From Pomphorhynchus laevis (taxonomy: Eukaryota > Acanthocephala > Palaeacanthocephala > Echinorhynchida > Pomphorhynchidae), in assembly GCA_012934845.2 (NCBI GenBank), contig WNNJ02003464.1, positions 51,415 to 115,414 of the forward strand: a stretch of DNA of 64,000 nucleotides, read 5' to 3'. Below the pieces are notes generated by a model. It was not told the origin of the DNA. It ran no database searches and worked only from the letters and a program-made list of their open reading frames with translations. This document shows positions 61,413 to 64,000 of the stretch, in pieces (within the stretch, counting starts at the first letter, position 1; every line of letters begins with the position of its first letter). The position numbers were made by a program, and so were the translations under genes.

Positions 61413-61611
61413 ATCATTGATTATAAATAATTATTAGAGCTGGTCAAATGAAAGAAGAAATTGTTTGATATTTCGCTAACTAATGTTAGCATCTTCAGAT
61501 GTAAACAGTAGCTACCAAAATATCAAAAACAATTTCTTCTTTCCTTTGATCCAGCCCCAATATTTATCAATAATGGATCAGTATCAACTATTTAAAATCA
61601 TTGATTATAAA
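61413..61611. mobile_element. 169-bp foldback element with 15-bp target duplication
   Basis: ATCATTGATTATAAA stands at 61,413-61,427 and 61,597-61,611, flanking 61,428-61,596. The insert has inverted arms of about 55 bases (GAAAGAAGAAATTGTTT on the left, its inverse on the right) and, on the minus strand, CTGAAGA, a CTAAC/GTTAG hairpin and CGAAA. Related pieces lie at 33.82, 44.55 and 51.41 kb. Confidence 0.8.
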
Positions 61612-61964
61612 TGGATTAAGATTTGTATTGGAAGGAAACGTATTCATTTTTAATTGAGTCATTTATAGGCAAAAAATAGGTACCCCTATGGCCACTCCAG
61701 TAGCCCCACATATGCTACACTATACCTACATCATTATGAGAATGAATTCAGTAATAGTCGTGACCTTAAGGCCATTCAACTGTTATTGTTTTTAGACTAT
61801 GCGTTCATGATATGGAACTTTAGTGAGCAACAACTAAAAGAGTTTATATACACACTAAATGATTTTGGACTATTATCATTCACAGCGACAAACGAGAATA
61901 CAAGCTTCCTAGATTTAACTATCTATCGAGACGAACAGAAACGAGTTCTAACACAAATTTAAGT

Positions 61965-62550
61965 TAATAGCTTGTGGTCGTAAGGATCAAATTCGATTTT
62001 TGGACTTGATTCCCGGATACATTCTGACTAATTCCAACGACGCTTTCATATTAGGCACCCCAGTAGGTAGTGATTTGGCGCTCAATGTAACCTTGAATCA
62101 ATTTGTATCGCTTCTCCAGAACACTATCAAGCAAATAGCCGATCTATCTAGACAGAATGCGCTGTTTCTGTTGCTATGTAGCTTCAGCATACCAGAGATT
62201 TTTCATATGCTACTATGTTCTCCTTGCTCTTCATGTCCGTCATTAATGCATTATGATAAAGTCCTAAGTCCGCTCTTGCCAACATTTTGAATTTATATCT
62301 GGTTGATTAGGCATTGCATCAAGCAACTTTGCCAATTGACTTGGGTTGCTAAGGTTTATATCACAGTGAAGTTATATCACTGCCGGCATATTTGTCCTCA
62401 ATCGCATGCATATCGGTTCTTGTAAATGCATTAGTGAGACCAAACCTTGACGCAACCAGAGGAGTGGATTGCGCGAATTTCCAAAATGGTATGCACAGGT
62501 GGGCGGCTGTATGCGTAATGTTGCAACGGAAAAACTTCCAAGATGTAACT
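61965..62550 (+). pseudogene. LINE C-terminal scrap inside the PLE
   Basis: The plus strand reads FILGTPVGSDLALNVTLNQF, ALFLLLCSFSIPEIFHML and SPCSSCPSLMHYDKVL. These are the ordered blocks (LGAPVGS, then ALFLLRxSFxxPKLLY, then SPCF..HP..L..YD) of a C-terminal RT region that I recall from many invertebrate LINEs. No palm is present. PLE wording YRDEQKRV occurs on both sides (61,924 and 62,554). Confidence 0.5.
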
Positions 62551-63598
62551 ACATATCGAGACGAACAGAAACGAGTTTGAACACAAATTTATCGCAAATC
62601 TTGCAGTCGACAAGTTAATTTCGGAATTTGCAAATTCCGAAAACACTTGGAAAATCAAATTTACATCCATGGATAGCATTTGCGGCTCGCAGTACAATTA
62701 AGAAGAGATTAATACATTCTAGCTTAACGAATTTACCCGGAATAATGAAACTGCCGAAAATGTAAACGCGCGAGAGCGAAGTGCGGTGAAAACTATTAAA
62801 TACAGATTCAATTACTATCACGGTAAGATGATTAAAATATATATGTTACAACACAGCGACATGTGCATCCGTTGGTAACGTATACATAGCGACATGCAGA
62901 ATTTGCAAAATCCAATATGTCGGTGAAACCATCTAAACAGAAGGTTAAATAACCGACGATCGGACATCGGAAAAAAGCTCGTTCATCGAGATGCTGTTGT
63001 CAACCATTGCATCACGCAACATAATAACACACAAGATATATTTGATTACGTGATTTATTGAGGTGGAATGATAGAACCCCAAAACCGTAAACGACTAGAA
63101 CAACGAATGATAGGTCAATTAACACCAAACAAAAAATATGGTATAAATATTGAAAATATTTACAAATGGGATGGGGAAATAACATAACAGGACATTACAA
63201 CTGACCATTATTTCTCTTTCTTATTTCATAATATGTACTTTTTGTTGTTGAATTGATAAATCTCACTTGTGCGAAACTTTTTAAGAAATTATATGCTTCA
63301 AGCCTGTGTTCTTATTAATAGTTTACCTATTATCGATCAATCAACTTTTATATATGTATTCCTGTGAGGGTCCCGCCAATAGTGTACAATTTCAAAATAA
63401 TAACATTGTATAAAATCCGATGCGTTGATGCTATATAAGTATATAACTCTAATAATTTTTATTCAATCAACTTTTATATAATGCGATTAAATAATATATA
63501 ATCCTTAAAATTATGTTTCAAACCGAATATTACAAAAACAATAGTTATTATAATTGCTTTTAAGCTTTCGACCAATTATATAAACATATAATTAAGGT

Positions 63599-64000
63599 TG
63601 TGAATATTGCATACACGAGCCATTATTCTTAACTGGTCGGTTTGATATTATCCTCGTGTGGTTGTTTGATTCCTATCAGCATCACTGTACACTACAATCA
63701 GCGTGGGTGGACCTCATCAGCAGTGAGCCCACGCCTACATTTCGTGTTTCGGTCCTTTTTACTGCTTCTGCTGATTCCTTGTCGCCGAAATGCTGGTTTA
63801 TATTTGGCTTATATACCAAATTACACAATTAATGTGTTCTATATTTGGTGTGGGCGGTAACTAATATTCGCAATTCGAATCCACCACACACCGATTTTTT
63901 TATTCCGTTCTTATACGAAATGTTCACTGGACAGTAAACCGTAAGCTGTCTTTTTACTATTGTGAATATTGCATACACGAGCCATTATTCTTAACTGGTC
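63599..64000 (-). repeat. 362-bp direct repeat with TATA box and hammerhead-like core
   Basis: Positions 63,599-63,638 recur exactly at 63,961-64,000, where the window ends, so the period is 362 bp. Between them, on the minus strand, are GGTATATAAG (63,817-63,808) and then GGACC-GAAA (63,755), hairpin ACA-CGAAA-TGT, CTGATGA-GGTCC (63,720-63,709), with GCGTGGG and CCCACGC as the crossing helix. It is of the same family as the palindrome at 52 kb. It codes for nothing. Confidence 0.7.

Larger units (their letters stand above)
60880..63200 (+). mobile_element. Classical PLE with C-terminal GIY-YIG
   Basis: Plus-strand relic of a Penelope/Poseidon-type element. RT blocks: FYLLPKIHKNIAPCKGRLIV (about 61,100), DATRLYTSIPHEDCLRIIEN (about 61,320), TPMATPVAPHM (about 61,685) and FLDLTIYRDEQ (about 61,910). 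After a break comes VYIATCRICKIQYVGET (about 62,880), the GIY-YIG core. Here the endonuclease follows the RT, the opposite order to the Naiad-like copies. A 169-bp insertion (61,428-61,596) and a LINE scrap (about 61,965-62,550) lie inside. The copy is broken in many places. Confidence 0.65.

Overview
The window is AT-rich eukaryotic DNA and I find no host gene in it. Its coding content is a graveyard of retroelements, mostly broken, set in AT-rich DNA I could not recognise. The families present (Penelope-like elements with a GIY-YIG endonuclease ahead of the reverse transcriptase, CR1/L2-like, RTE-like and restriction-like-endonuclease LINEs, short inverted-repeat elements) suit an insect, possibly a hymenopteran. 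That guess rests on my memory of the families, not on a host marker.

Layout. 1-2.2 kb: a Naiad-type Penelope-like element (PLE) on the minus strand and a piece of a second PLE type. 2.5-8.5 kb: a LINE ORF1 scrap, an RTE-like LINE tail, a MITE, and one arm of a 249-bp inverted duplication whose partner is at 16.5 kb. 8.5-9.03 kb: a minisatellite with a 16-bp unit. 9.06-14.66 kb: a dense cluster of Naiad-like fragments on both strands. 14.74-16.49 kb: a decayed copy of the CR1/L2-like LINE. 18.9-30.5 kb: the richest stretch, with a Naiad-like PLE split by a LINE that carries a restriction-like endonuclease, then an APE-type LINE, an RTE-like LINE scrap and the most complete Naiad-like copy. 31.7-33.4 kb: three copies of a short structured repeat, the last joined to a PLE tail. 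36.9-38.1 kb: a 1.2-kb element with 100-bp terminal inverted repeats. 39.6-45.7 kb: an almost complete CR1/L2-like LINE lying between PLE pieces. 45.7-57 kb: mostly unrecognised AT-rich DNA with PLE and LINE scraps, a 37-bp tandem repeat and a 462-bp palindrome. 57-59.6 kb: a 557-bp near-identical direct duplication. 59.7-63.2 kb: a LINE-like RT relic and a second type of PLE (endonuclease after the RT). 63.6-64 kb: the start of a 362-bp direct repeat that runs off the window.

The most interesting signal is a short repeat seen in two subfamilies (31.8-32.8 kb; 52.0-52.5 and 63.7 kb). It carries a hammerhead-ribozyme-like core: GGACC-GAAA, a small hairpin, CTGATGA-GGTCC. It also has a 7-bp helix whose two strands change together between copies and which would cross the first helix as a pseudoknot. 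One copy is doubled head to head as a long palindrome. Another lies in a 362-bp direct repeat about 55 bp downstream of a TATA-like box on the same strand. A looser CTGANGA-hairpin-GAAA motif appears in at least three other repeats here. All calls come from reading the sequence; no alignment, folding or database search was run.
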